Shown piece after piece: positions 8,524-16,888 of a DNA stretch of 64,000 nt. The position numbers and the translations under genes were made by a program. Where the stretch lies: the NCBI RefSeq assembly GCF_001403635.1, contig NZ_LN879467.1, forward strand, positions 616,769 through 680,768, given 5' to 3'. The stretch is from Clostridium massiliamazoniense. Its GTDB lineage: Bacteria; Bacillota; Clostridia; Clostridiales; Clostridiaceae. The notes below the pieces were generated by a model. That model saw only the letters and a list, made by a program, of their open reading frames with translations, had not been told where the DNA came from and made no database searches. Position 1 is the stretch's first letter, and every line of letters starts with the position of its first letter.

Positions 8524-9993
8524 ATGATAGAAAAAGAAGTAAGAGAAAGTGTATTTAATTTTGAAAATACTTATGCAAAGCTTCCTAATTTATTTTTTTC
8601 AGAACAAAAACCAACTATAGTTCCAGCACCTAAATTGGTTAAGCTCAATTATTCTTTAATAAATGATTTAGGATTAGATTCAAAGGCTTTAGAAAGTGAA
8701 TATGGAACTAATTTATTAGTAGGTAATGTTATTGAAGAGAATTCAAAACCTATTGCTAAGGCTTATGCAGGTCATCAATTTGGACATTTTACTATGTTAG
8801 GTGATGGAAGAGCAATTCTTTTAGGTGAGCATATAACACCAAAAGGAGAAAAATTTGATATTGAGCTTAAAGGTTCAGGGAGAACACCTTATTCAAGAGG
8901 TGGAGATGGAAAGGCTGCTTTAGGACCTATGCTTAGGGAATATATTATAAGTGAAGCTATGTATAATTTAAAAATACCAACTACTCGTAGTTTAGCTGTG
9001 GCTACTACAGGAGAACCTGTATTCAGAGAAGATACTCTCCAAGGAGCTATTTTAACTCGTGTGGCAAAGAGTCATATTCGTGTTGGAACTTTCCAGTATG
9101 CTGCAACATGGGGAACTAAGGAAGATCTTAAGGCATTAGCAGATTATACTTTACATAGACACTATGATGAATTTGAAAAAGAAGAAAACCCTTATGTTTT
9201 CTTACTTAAGGAAGTAATAAAAGCACAAGCAGAACTTATTTGCAAATGGCAATTAGTAGGGTTTATTCATGGTGTAATGAATACTGATAATATGACAATT
9301 AGTGGTGAGACTATTGATTATGGTCCATGTGCATTTATGGATACATATAACTCTGCAACAGTATTTAGCTCTATAGACCATTTTGGAAGATATGCTTATG
9401 GTAATCAACCTAATATTGGGGCATGGAATCTTGCTAGATTTGCAGAAACTTTAATACCATTATTAGATGATGACAAAGAGGAAGCTATAAAGATAGCACA
9501 AAATGAAATATCAAATTTCAGTGCAATTTTCAAAGAAAAGTGGCTTTCAGGAATGAGAGCTAAATTGGGATTCTTTAATGAAGCTGATGAAGATTTATAT
9601 ATAATCGAAGGGCTTTTATCAATGATGGAAAAATACAAGGTGGATTATACTAATACTTTTGTTGCTTTAACATCAGGTGAAATAGAAACTATGGAACTTT
9701 TTAATAAAGAAGAATTTAAAGTGTGGTATGATTTATGGGTAAAGAGATTAGAAAGACAAGAGCAATCAAAGGAAGAAATAAAGAAATTAATGGAGGAAAG
9801 TAATCCTATAGTGATTCCTCGTAATCATAGGGTTGAAGAAGCTTTAGAAGCAGCTGATGTTGGAGACTTTACTGTTATGGAAAAGCTTTTAGATGCTTTG
9901 TCAAGACCTTACGATTATTCAAGGGATGTTGATTATTATAAAGAACCTCCAAAACCAACAGAAACTCCATATAGAACTTACTGTGGAACATAA
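8524..9993 (+). CDS. selO: Protein adenylyltransferase SelO (YdiU/UPF0061)
   Basis: SelO is a pseudokinase that transfers AMP from ATP to protein hydroxyls in redox stress signalling. Clear family blocks are [20 protein letters not shown], then [20 protein letters not shown], and the metal-binding loop [20 protein letters not shown]. At 489 aa it is full length. The third-last residue is Cys487 (YRTYCGT), the position of selenocysteine in vertebrate SelO. The ATG at 8524 lies 14 bases after GGAGG, a rather long spacing. It is transcribed alone from the promoter at 8255. Confidence 0.96.
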   Translation: MIEKEVRESVFNFENTYAKLPNLFFSEQKPTIVPAPKLVKLNYSLINDLGLDSKALESEYGTNLLVGNVIEENSKPIAKAYAGHQFGHFTMLGDGRAILLGEHITPKGEKFDIELKGSGRTPYSRGGDGKAALGPMLREYIISEAMYNLKIPTTRSLAVATTGEPVFREDTLQGAILTRVAKSHIRVGTFQYAATWGTKEDLKALADYTLHRHYDEFEKEENPYVFLLKEVIKAQAELICKWQLVGFIHGVMNTDNMTISGETIDYGPCAFMDTYNSATVFSSIDHFGRYAYGNQPNIGAWNLARFAETLIPLLDDDKEEAIKIAQNEISNFSAIFKEKWLSGMRAKLGFFNEADEDLYIIEGLLSMMEKYKVDYTNTFVALTSGEIETMELFNKEEFKVWYDLWVKRLERQEQSKEEIKKLMEESNPIVIPRNHRVEEALEAADVGDFTVMEKLLDALSRPYDYSRDVDYYKEPPKPTETPYRTYCGT

Positions 9994-10057
9994 AACTTAT
10001 AAAACTTAAAATAACTTAAACTTAATTTTAAACATAAACATAAATACAAATATATAG

Positions 10058-10097
10058 AAGCTTACTTTAGGAAATAAACTAAGGTAAGCTTTTTTTA
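10058..10097 (+). terminator. Intrinsic terminator after selO
   Basis: aagcttactttag pairs with ctaaggtaagctt (one G-U), followed by tttttt. Confidence 0.85.
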
Positions 10098-10248
10098 TTT
10101 AAGAGGATATGAGCAAAATATTTTCTATGTGATAATTATATTTAGAATTTAGTGATTAACGAAGTTAGATTATCCTTAAAATATTGTAATAAGAGGGCGT
10201 AAGAAACTATATATATTTTATGTAAGTATTTTTTTAGGAGATAAAATT

Positions 10249-10758
10249 TTGAATTGGTTATATGTTAAAAGTGTAGAGGAATTAAAAGAGTTTGGAAAGA
10301 TGAAGGATGTCAAAAAGCTTGTAAAAAAGGATTTAGCTGAGTTTTTTAAGAAGCAAAAATCAGCTGATAAAAATATAGTTGAAATGATTAAGATAACTAG
10401 TACTTCTTGGACTGGATTATACAATAAAATATGTGCCTTAAGAGAATTTATGAATACAATTAAGGTAGATAATTCTTTAAGAGAAAAAGATATTGTAAAT
10501 GAAAGCAAAACTAATGAAATAAAGTATTTTAAAAGTGAAGAGGATGAAATTATATTTTATCTTTTAGAAATGGAAGGTAAAAAAAGAAGTGAGAAGCTTG
10601 GAATTACAAGAGCTTGTTTTATTAATGAAAAAGAAGCGAAAAAGTGGAGGAATAGAATATCTAAAAAAATACATCCAGATAAAACTAATAATAAAGATGC
10701 TACAGAGGCTACAGCTAAGCTTAATCAATTATATAAAGAGATGATTGGTGATGCCTAA
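10249..10758 (+). CDS. Small protein with a C-terminal J-domain-like segment
   Basis: A 169-aa protein that starts at TTG 10249, 8 bases after AGGAG. The last 50 residues resemble helices II-III of a J-domain: ACFINEKEAKKWRNRISKKI, then HPDK at residues 142-145, then a helix ending LNQLYKEMIG. HPD is the motif that stimulates Hsp70 ATPase. The N-terminal 90 residues are Lys-rich and helical and match nothing I know. The stop codon overlaps the start of the HNH gene by 8 bases, so the two are co-translated. An Hsp70 adaptor role is inference; the domain may be degenerate. Confidence 0.7.
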   Translation: MNWLYVKSVEELKEFGKMKDVKKLVKKDLAEFFKKQKSADKNIVEMIKITSTSWTGLYNKICALREFMNTIKVDNSLREKDIVNESKTNEIKYFKSEEDEIIFYLLEMEGKKRSEKLGITRACFINEKEAKKWRNRISKKIHPDKTNNKDATEATAKLNQLYKEMIGDA

Positions 10759-11506
10759 GAAGAAAGTAGTAAAAAGTAAAGAAGTAGTGAAAGAGGGAGA
10801 AAAACTTCCTGCTATATTTCAATATGATATGAGTACCATATCCTTTAATAAGCCAGAAGCTTTTGATGGCGCTGATAAAAGAACAATTAAGAGTATAACT
10901 AATGCTTGTGAGAAATCCTTTGGTGATAAAAATACAGTTATTTATTTTGATTCTTCTTATGTTCATAGAATTTTAAGGACCAAAGATTATATAGCAAGAG
11001 AAGAGATTTTTAATTTAGATGATGATGAAAAAATTAATTGGGAAAATAAGATCTATGTTAGCTTAGGAGCTGTAATGAAATTAGTTAATAAGAAGTTAAG
11101 TTCTATAGGGACAGGAAAGACAAGAGATTATTTAACTTTTGTAGAACAATATCTAATAAGTATGAGAGATAATGATAAATTTATAAATATGAGGACAAAG
11201 TTAGAAAAAGATTGGCAAGATGAAGTAAATAAACTAAAAAATCAAAGAAAGAGGAAATACAAAATAAAATGTGATGAATTAACTGGAGAACCTTTAAAGA
11301 AAAATTGTCAATTTTCACATATAAGATCAAAGGCTATGTATAAGAATGTTTCTCTTGATATAAATAATGGCTTAATAGTTAATGCAGATACACATAATAT
11401 AATAACAGCTAAAAAAGTTACAAATGAAGATGAATTATTAAGCTTATGTAAGGACAAGGGCTGGGAAACTAGTTGGTATAATGAATATATTGTAATTATG
11501 AGATAA
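10751..11506 (+). CDS. HNH-type (His-Me finger) endonuclease-like protein
   Basis: A 251-aa product. The ATG at 10751 overlaps the upstream J-domain gene; a TTG and GTG just before it are less likely starts. The C-terminal third has an HNH arrangement: Cys174 in KCDELTGEP, His190 in FSHIRSK, Asn206 in INNGLIV and His215 in ADTHNII, a spacing of 15 and 8 residues that fits the fold. Only one Cys of the usual structural zinc pairs is present. The N-terminal 170 residues are basic (MPKKKVVKSK) and unassigned. Tight coupling to the J-domain gene suggests a common function, possibly defence; this is inference. Confidence 0.68.
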   Translation: MPKKKVVKSKEVVKEGEKLPAIFQYDMSTISFNKPEAFDGADKRTIKSITNACEKSFGDKNTVIYFDSSYVHRILRTKDYIAREEIFNLDDDEKINWENKIYVSLGAVMKLVNKKLSSIGTGKTRDYLTFVEQYLISMRDNDKFINMRTKLEKDWQDEVNKLKNQRKRKYKIKCDELTGEPLKKNCQFSHIRSKAMYKNVSLDINNGLIVNADTHNIITAKKVTNEDELLSLCKDKGWETSWYNEYIVIMR

Positions 11507-11553
11507 ACTAAGACTTAATTTAGATAGAGTTTTAATTCTAATTTTTAACTAAG
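11503..11553 (+). repeat. Family A dispersed repeat, 5' part
   Basis: Begins ataaactaagacttaatt and continues with agatagagtttt; over 38 bases it differs at about five positions from the copy at 16724. It starts at the stop codon of the HNH gene. Confidence 0.65.
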
Positions 11554-11554
11554 T

Positions 11555-11597
11555 ACCACTAAAGTATATTAATATAACTTTTGGTGGTTTTTTTATT
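11555..11597 (+). terminator. Intrinsic terminator after the J-domain/HNH pair
   Basis: accactaaag and acttttggtggt pair around an AT-rich centre, then ttttttta. It separates the pair from the deaminase-like gene. Confidence 0.75.
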
Positions 11598-11702
11598 GTA
11601 TTAAATTTTTAATTAATGACTTATTTTAATATTATATGTGAATTTGTAGGAAGTAGTATATAATATTGGATGTAATTTAATTTCAAAAGATAAGGGGATA
11701 GT

Positions 11703-12833
11703 ATGGAAGATTTACATAGGGATTATTATAAAAAAAAGAAAAGAAGGATTAAGATTAATGGAATTAAGGATTTTAAAGAGGCTTTGATTAATGAAGGTTA
11801 TAATATAAGTGGTATTAAAGCTGAAAATTTTAAAGAGGGGATTTCTAAGCTTTTCAGTATAGATAGTTTAGTAGTGGACAAGCTTTATAAGATTATGACT
11901 AAGGATAATATTACTTATAGAGCTAAGAGTATTGAGGATTTTATTGATTATATAGAAACTATTATGCTATATGAGGAAATGCATGAAAGATTATGTAATA
12001 AAATAAAAGAGATAGATAAGTTATATATAGAAAGAGTAGAGTACGAAAGAGTAGCAAGCTCTCAAGATAGCATAGATCATATGCTAGAAGCTATTGAAGA
12101 AGTAAAATCAAGTATGGTAAAAATAAGTGAACATGGAGTATTTAGAATTAATGCTTTAGAAGAAGAAATAGCTAAAAATTATTTATATGCCAAGGATATT
12201 GAGTTATTGAAGAAAATTATTCTTTCTAATAATAGAATATTAGAGGAAGACTATGATGAAGAAAATAGAATTAAAACAATAAGTTTTAATATTCCTGAAG
12301 TTATAAATCATGATTATATTCCTGTTAAAATTGGGACTTTAGAATATCATGAACATTTAAATAAGGATATTCCTAGAATGAAAAGATTAATAAAAAATAT
12401 AGATAAGTATATGGAAGACCATGAAGAGGGAAGGAACACATTTAAAATAAATCAAAGTTTAGCTCTTCAAGATTCTATAAATATAGCTTTAGCAATTTTT
12501 AATAATAGAGAATTTAAGGCTATTAGTGGAAGTAATGATATAGAAGATTATTGTAAGGCTCCAGCTTTAGAGGAAGCAAGATTTAAAAGTAATAAAGTTA
12601 ATAAATTAGGGAAATTAGGGGTTGGATATAATAGAGTTAATGATAGTGAAAAAAAGATTTTAGAAGAAATACATAGACTAATAGAAAAAAAGGAACTTAG
12701 TGATGAAGGGAAGCTTATTTTGTATAGTAAATGGGAACCTTGTCCAAGCTGTTGTTTTGTAATTAGTCAATTTTGTGAGAAGTACCCTAAAATAAAAATA
12801 GAAGTTGAGTATCATAAGAGCTATGGTGAATAA
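11703..12833 (+). CDS. Protein with a C-terminal deaminase-superfamily-like domain
   Basis: A 376-aa cytoplasmic protein. The first 240 residues are charged, helical and partly coiled coil and match no family I know. The last 70 residues resemble bacterial deaminases of toxin type: NDSEKKILEEIHRLI (Asp314-Ser315-Glu316), then LILYSKWEPCPSCCFVISQF with Cys347 and Cys350 in a PCxxC, then a KYPKIKIEV strand. The usual first zinc ligand (His or Cys in HxE/CxE) is not obvious; the equivalent here is DSE. No signal peptide or toxin-delivery domain is visible. It lies 196 bases after the J-domain/HNH pair and has its own terminator. Confidence 0.6.
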   Translation: MEDLHRDYYKKKKRRIKINGIKDFKEALINEGYNISGIKAENFKEGISKLFSIDSLVVDKLYKIMTKDNITYRAKSIEDFIDYIETIMLYEEMHERLCNKIKEIDKLYIERVEYERVASSQDSIDHMLEAIEEVKSSMVKISEHGVFRINALEEEIAKNYLYAKDIELLKKIILSNNRILEEDYDEENRIKTISFNIPEVINHDYIPVKIGTLEYHEHLNKDIPRMKRLIKNIDKYMEDHEEGRNTFKINQSLALQDSINIALAIFNNREFKAISGSNDIEDYCKAPALEEARFKSNKVNKLGKLGVGYNRVNDSEKKILEEIHRLIEKKELSDEGKLILYSKWEPCPSCCFVISQFCEKYPKIKIEVEYHKSYGE

Positions 12834-12857
12834 ATATTATTCACTATAGCTTTTTTA
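12819..12857 (+). terminator. Intrinsic terminator overlapping the end of the deaminase-like gene
   Basis: agctatggtgaata pairs with tattcactatagct, followed by tttttta; the stop codon lies in the loop side of the stem. Confidence 0.82.
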
Positions 12858-12897
12858 TATTTACATATATGTAATAAAAAGGTATATTATAAGTAAG

Positions 12898-12916
12898 AAT
12901 ATCGATAGTCGATATT
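12898..12916. promoter_or_regulatory. Operator palindrome upstream of the PadR gene
   Basis: aatatcga-tag-tcgatatt is a perfect 8-bp inverted repeat with a 3-base centre, 21 bases before the padR-type start. This position suits autoregulation by the PadR repressor. Confidence 0.7.
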
Positions 12917-12936
12917 TTAATATTTAGGGGGATATT

Positions 12937-13242
12937 ATGGCAAGAGAACAATTGCAAAATTTAACAGAGCCTATGTATTATATACTAATAGCATTACTAG
13001 AAGAACGGTGTGGTGTTGATATAATGTGGGCTGTTAATGAAATTTCAAGGGGGAGAGTTAAGGTTGGGCCAGGAACTTTATATGCTTTATTAAAAAGATT
13101 TGAAAAGGAAAAAATCATAGAAGAAACCACAGTGATATCAAGAAAAAGAAGCTATATAATTACAGAAAAGGGTAAGAAAATTTTAATGGAAGAGTATGAA
13201 AGATTAAAGATTTTAGTTGAGGATGGAAATAGAATATTTTAA
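12937..13242 (+). CDS. PadR-family transcriptional regulator
   Basis: A 101-aa winged-helix repressor. The family signature is clear: LTEPMYYILIALLEERCGVD (helix 1-2), then GRVKVGPGTLYALLKRFEKE (recognition helix), then the wing SRKRSYIITEKGKKIL. A GGGGG site precedes the ATG. The gene ends 13 bases before the DUF2812 gene, forming a two-gene operon that is a known pairing in Firmicutes. The palindrome at 12898 is its likely binding site. The inducing signal is unknown. Confidence 0.92.
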   Translation: MAREQLQNLTEPMYYILIALLEERCGVDIMWAVNEISRGRVKVGPGTLYALLKRFEKEKIIEETTVISRKRSYIITEKGKKILMEEYERLKILVEDGNRIF

Positions 13243-13255
13243 GGGGGGGAAATTT

Positions 13256-14347
13256 ATGAGAATAGGTAATACTAAGTTAGTTTTATATGATTTTATAGCT
13301 TTTGAATATAAAGGATTAGAATTGTATTTAAATAGAATGGCTTTAAAGGGATGGAAGTTGAAATCTATTAAAACAGGAGGCATTTTAAAGTTTAAAAAGA
13401 TAGAGCCTAAGAATATAAAGTATGTGGTAGATATAGTTGATGAAATTTCACTTTTAGATGGTAAGAATAGTGATTATGCTTTAGAATATAGAGAATATTG
13501 TGCTGAAGCAGGATGGGAGTTTGTATGTGAAAGAAATAAACTTCAAATTTATTGTGCTGAAGAATATAAAGAAAATATAGAAATACAAACTGATGAAGAA
13601 ATGAAATTTGAAAGTATCTATAAGGCTTCTTTAAAATATATTTTAATCACGCTAATTGCACCTATAATACTTTTTATTAATCAATATATAACTATTAAAA
13701 TAGATGAAGATGCATTATTTTTAGCTAGTAATATGGATATGATTTTAATGGCACTTATGGTAGTGATGTTTATAGAGGGAGGAGCAAATCTTACTAAATT
13801 TATAATTTGGTATAGAAAAGGTAGTAATGCATTGAAGAATGGGAAGAGAGTATCCTACGGGAATCCTTTGCTTTTAAGAACTAAGGTTATAGAATCAGAG
13901 ATTTTGCGACCTATGGGGTTAATAATTTTTGCTGGACTTATCTTTTTTGGTAATTTAAATAATAAGATTACTTTATATGTTATGGTGGGAAATATTATAA
14001 TTTTTTTATTATCAATAATTATATTTAATAAAGTTATGGATAATAAAATTACTAAGAAGAAGAAAATAATTATAGGTACAGCATCTATTACTATGCCAAT
14101 AACTATATTTTTAATTACCGTTGTCTATATTATATTCAATGGAAATATTGATTCAAATAAATTTAATAATGTTAATACACCTCTTATTTTAAGTGATTTT
14201 ACTAATAAAAGTTCTAAAGCTTATTATCTTGATATATTAATAGGAAAAAACAAAGTAATACAAATAAGAAATATTAATGAAAAATTTGCTGAAGAGGAAT
14301 TTTTAAATATGGTTTATGAAAAGGGATTAAAAGAGTTAAGTATATAA
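13256..14347 (+). CDS. DUF2812 membrane protein
   Basis: A 363-aa product starting at the ATG at 13256, behind a GGGGGGG tract; an earlier in-frame start at 13217 would overlap the padR gene. The first 110 residues are a soluble DUF2812 domain (LYLNRMALKGWKLKSI and a later YREYCAEAGWEFVCE). Four or five hydrophobic helices follow from about residue 125 to 300, with a C-terminal soluble tail. DUF2812 proteins are regularly the membrane partner of PadR regulators; their function is not established. Confidence 0.87.
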   Translation: MRIGNTKLVLYDFIAFEYKGLELYLNRMALKGWKLKSIKTGGILKFKKIEPKNIKYVVDIVDEISLLDGKNSDYALEYREYCAEAGWEFVCERNKLQIYCAEEYKENIEIQTDEEMKFESIYKASLKYILITLIAPIILFINQYITIKIDEDALFLASNMDMILMALMVVMFIEGGANLTKFIIWYRKGSNALKNGKRVSYGNPLLLRTKVIESEILRPMGLIIFAGLIFFGNLNNKITLYVMVGNIIIFLLSIIIFNKVMDNKITKKKKIIIGTASITMPITIFLITVVYIIFNGNIDSNKFNNVNTPLILSDFTNKSSKAYYLDILIGKNKVIQIRNINEKFAEEEFLNMVYEKGLKELSI

Positions 14348-14439
14348 TTTTTTGGAAATTATTATTTTTTGATATAGGATTATATATAGTATAATGAAGT
14401 GTAAAAATCAAAACTATTTATAGAAATTAGGAGAATTTT

Positions 14440-15000
14440 ATGGCTGATTATATAAAGACTTATTCAAAAATTAAATTTGCACCATTAGAACCAAAGGAAG
14501 AAGATATTTTAATTGATGATATAGCACATGCATTATCTCTTGTGTCTAGAGCAAATGGACATTTTGAAGAATTTTATTCAGTGGCACAACATTGTATATT
14601 CTGTTGTGAAGAAGCTTTAGCTAGAGGATATGGAAATAAGGTAGCATTAGCTTGTCTTTTACATGATGGAAGTGAAGCTTATCTTGCAGACATAACAAGA
14701 CCAGTAAAGAAAAATCTAGAAAAATACTTAGAAGTAGAAGAAGTTTTACAAGAAACTATTTATAAAAAGTTTATAGGAGAAGAATTAACAGCAGAGGAAA
14801 GAGCACAAATAAGTTCTGTAGATAATAGTTTATTATATTATGAATTCATACATTATATGGATGAAAAGCTTGAAATGGAGGCAGAACCATTAGTAAGTAA
14901 GCCAGATTTTAGATTTATGGAATTTAAAGAAGTTGAAAATCAATATAAGGAACTTCTTAAGAATTTAAGTAAAGTTATGGCTTTTGCTACTAATAATTAG
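14440..15000 (+). CDS. HD-domain phosphohydrolase (YfbR-like)
   Basis: A 186-aa HD-superfamily protein. Metal ligands are visible in order: His in SVAQHCIFCCE, the His-Asp pair in ACLLHDGSEAYLADI and a later Asp in SSVDNSLLYYE. The ADITRPVK stretch after the HD pair is shared with YfbR-type 5'-deoxynucleotidases. It may dephosphorylate dNMPs, but substrate is inference. GGAGAATTTT precedes the ATG. Single gene. Confidence 0.85.
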   Translation: MADYIKTYSKIKFAPLEPKEEDILIDDIAHALSLVSRANGHFEEFYSVAQHCIFCCEEALARGYGNKVALACLLHDGSEAYLADITRPVKKNLEKYLEVEEVLQETIYKKFIGEELTAEERAQISSVDNSLLYYEFIHYMDEKLEMEAEPLVSKPDFRFMEFKEVENQYKELLKNLSKVMAFATNN

Positions 15001-15052
15001 GATGTTAAATGGACAAGCTATTTAATGAGAAAAAAGAAGTTATCTTAATTAT

Positions 15053-15106
15053 ATAGCTAGATAAAAGCAGAGAGGATGTATTTGTAATTTGATACATCCT
15101 CTTTTA
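15053..15106. repeat. Family B repeat, copy 1 (terminator-like)
   Basis: agctagataaaagcagaga followed by a hairpin with arms gaggatgtat and atacatcctc and a cttttaa tail. The same unit recurs near 29437 and 42736. It sits between two convergent genes and would stop transcription of the HD gene. Confidence 0.8.
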
Positions 15107-15110
15107 AGGT

Positions 15111-15656
15111 TTAATATTTTTTCACCAATTCAGTTAAAGGTATAATAGAAGATTTATTTGTAAAAGAAACTACTTTTCCATAGGTTTCTAAAAATTCTTT
15201 GTTTTCATCTGTTAATGTTTTCGGGTCTTTTTTCTTAAGAGATGATTTTAGCACTGCCATCATTATTTTGTGTATAGGTGTTAATTTTTTATAGTTTACA
15301 TTTCCTCTAAAATGAAAAAATTTAATTTTTTCTATCATATCTTTATTAAAGATTTTTTCTATACTATTATTAAAGGCTCTAAGGTTTTCTTTAGCTGTTG
15401 GATCAGCAAGTCCACAGGTAAATACTATTATGTTTTTATTTTTTATTAGTTCAAAGTTTTTTACTATTAACTTTATTCCTTTTATACTACCAGCATAAAG
15501 CCCTCCACCATAGATTATGGTGTTATATTCTTTTAATTTACTTAAGTTGACTTTATCTCTTTCAAAAAGGTCAGCAGAAAGTTCTTCAGCTATCCATTGA
15601 GCATATTGTTTTGTAGAGCCATATTTAGAAGTATATATAACTACTATTTTATTCAA
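15111..15656 (-). CDS. Flavodoxin-domain protein
   Basis: A 181-aa FMN-binding flavodoxin-fold protein. The phosphate loop is YTSKYGSTKQYAQWIA, followed by the flavin-binding loops IYGGGLYAGSIKG and FTCGLADPT. It resembles HemG-type or flavodoxin-like quinone reductase proteins of clostridia. The start is a TTG ending at 15656, 9 bases after GGAGG. The family B repeat lies at its 3' end. The physiological electron partner is unknown. Confidence 0.87.
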   Translation of the reverse strand: MNKIVVIYTSKYGSTKQYAQWIAEELSADLFERDKVNLSKLKEYNTIIYGGGLYAGSIKGIKLIVKNFELIKNKNIIVFTCGLADPTAKENLRAFNNSIEKIFNKDMIEKIKFFHFRGNVNYKKLTPIHKIMMAVLKSSLKKKDPKTLTDENKEFLETYGKVVSFTNKSSIIPLTELVKKY

Positions 15657-15778
15657 TTTTTTAATCCTCCATAGAATTACTTAAGTAATATTTAAATTAT
15701 AAATATATAATACCATATTTTGGATAAATAAGTGATAATAAAATAGTTATTTATATAAAAAGAATTTTAAAACCTTTT

Positions 15779-15840
15779 TGTAAAGTTTACTTTACATATT
15801 TTGAGAATTAATTTATAATATATGTAAAGTTAGCTTTACA
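15779..15840 (+). promoter_or_regulatory. Promoter with two operator palindromes for the XRE/DUF2178 module
   Basis: TTTACA (15791-15796), a 17-base spacer and TATAAT (15814-15819) form a strong sigma-A promoter. Palindrome 1, tgtaaagtttactttaca (15779-15796), covers the -35. Palindrome 2, tgtaaagttagctttaca (15823-15840), covers the predicted start of transcription. Their centres are 44 bases apart, four helical turns. This is a classic autorepression layout. Confidence 0.82.
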
Positions 15841-15891
15841 TTATTGAAAATTAATAGTACAAAGATAATTGTATTTAAAGGTGGTGTTTAG

Positions 15892-16089
15892 TTGAAAAAT
15901 AAATTAGAAGAGATACGGAAAGAAAATGGGTATACTCAAGAGGAATTAGCAGAAAAATTAGGGGTATCAAGACAAACTATAAATTCTCTAGAAAAAGGGA
16001 AGTATAATCCATCAATTATATTAGCTTTTAAGATAGCTAAGTTTTTTAATTTATTCATAGAAGAGATTTTTATATATGAAGAGAATTAA
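15892..16089 (+). CDS. XRE-family HTH regulator, 65 aa
   Basis: A minimal Cro/C1-type helix-turn-helix: RKENGYTQEELAEKLGVSRQ followed by TINSLEKGKYNPSIILAFKI and a short hydrophobic tail. It starts at TTG 15892 behind GGTGG. It is followed after 73 bases by a small membrane protein, a common pairing in Firmicutes. The palindromes at 15779-15840 are its likely operators. Confidence 0.93.
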   Translation: MKNKLEEIRKENGYTQEELAEKLGVSRQTINSLEKGKYNPSIILAFKIAKFFNLFIEEIFIYEEN

Positions 16090-16162
16090 TTTGTCTTTAG
16101 TGAAAAGGGATTATAATTAAGGGATAATAGTTAGATATATTAAATTAAGGGGAGAATTTAAT

Positions 16163-16585
16163 TTGAAAAAAAGAGAAAGAGTAATCAGTTTGACGAGTAT
16201 TATAATTGGTGTTATTTTTTTAGCTATTGTATTCATTGTATTTGGGGAAAGCAGATTTAATAATGTATCAGGTGTTTTATTAGGGAGTGGAACTTGTTTT
16301 TTAACCTATGGAGTAGGATATTTTATAAAGAGTAGAAGATTTAAAAAATACCCTAGTGTTAAAAGAAAATTAGATATAGATAAAAATGATGAGAGAAATA
16401 TTATGATAAAGGAGAAATCTCAATCTAAATCAAATAATATAACTTTTTATTTGATGATTTTTTTATTGATTATATCAATATTCTTTAAACTTCCTAGTAT
16501 AGTTAAGGTAATATTAGGGATTTTAATAGTTTTCAATATTATTTTAGATATAGTTTTATATAGACATTATCAAAAGTATTTATAG
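16163..16585 (+). CDS. Small four-helix membrane protein (DUF2178-like)
   Basis: A 140-aa protein with hydrophobic helices near residues 8-27, 35-53, 93-109 and 112-132. Between the pairs lies KNDERNIMIKEKSQSKSNN, which resembles the DERxxxIxxKA motif of DUF2178 proteins. The start is TTG 16163, 8 bases after GGGGAG. It forms an operon with the XRE regulator upstream. The role of this family is unknown. Confidence 0.75.
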   Translation: MKKRERVISLTSIIIGVIFLAIVFIVFGESRFNNVSGVLLGSGTCFLTYGVGYFIKSRRFKKYPSVKRKLDIDKNDERNIMIKEKSQSKSNNITFYLMIFLLIISIFFKLPSIVKVILGILIVFNIILDIVLYRHYQKYL

Positions 16586-16591
16586 AATTTT

Positions 16592-16636
16592 TAAACCTTC
16601 AATGATTCTAAAAAGATGGAAACATTGGAGGTTTAA
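16592..16636 (+). terminator. Hairpin terminator after the XRE module
   Basis: taaaccttcaatg pairs with cattggaggttta. The following tract (atatatta) is weak in U. Confidence 0.6.
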
Positions 16637-16723
16637 TATATTACAAAAAAATTAATAATATGTAACTAAAATGAAGAAAAATTTATTATTACCATATAGT
16701 ATGATAAATTTGACAACTAAATA

Positions 16724-16855
16724 TAAACTAAGACTTAATTCAGATGGAGTTTTCACTCTAGTTAAATTTTAGTAGTTCTTATCTAGGAATTTATGTCTGT
16801 TTATTTCTAACCTATAGAAGTTTGGATTACTATAGACATTAGTTATTAGATAAAG
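16724..16855 (+). repeat. Family A dispersed repeat, near-complete copy
   Basis: About 130 bases from ataaactaagacttaatt to agttattagataaa. A reverse-oriented copy lies at 33258-33384, a 5' part at 11503 and a 3' part at 3432. It occupies most of the 303-base spacer before the SH3 protein gene. Confidence 0.7.
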
Positions 16856-16888
16856 TAACAGGACTATATAATAGGGAGGATAATACAA

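Noticed and set aside
8512-8526. Five-codon upstream frame overlapping the selO start (ATGA)
   Set aside because: Its ATG touches the ribosome site itself, so it is unlikely to be translated.
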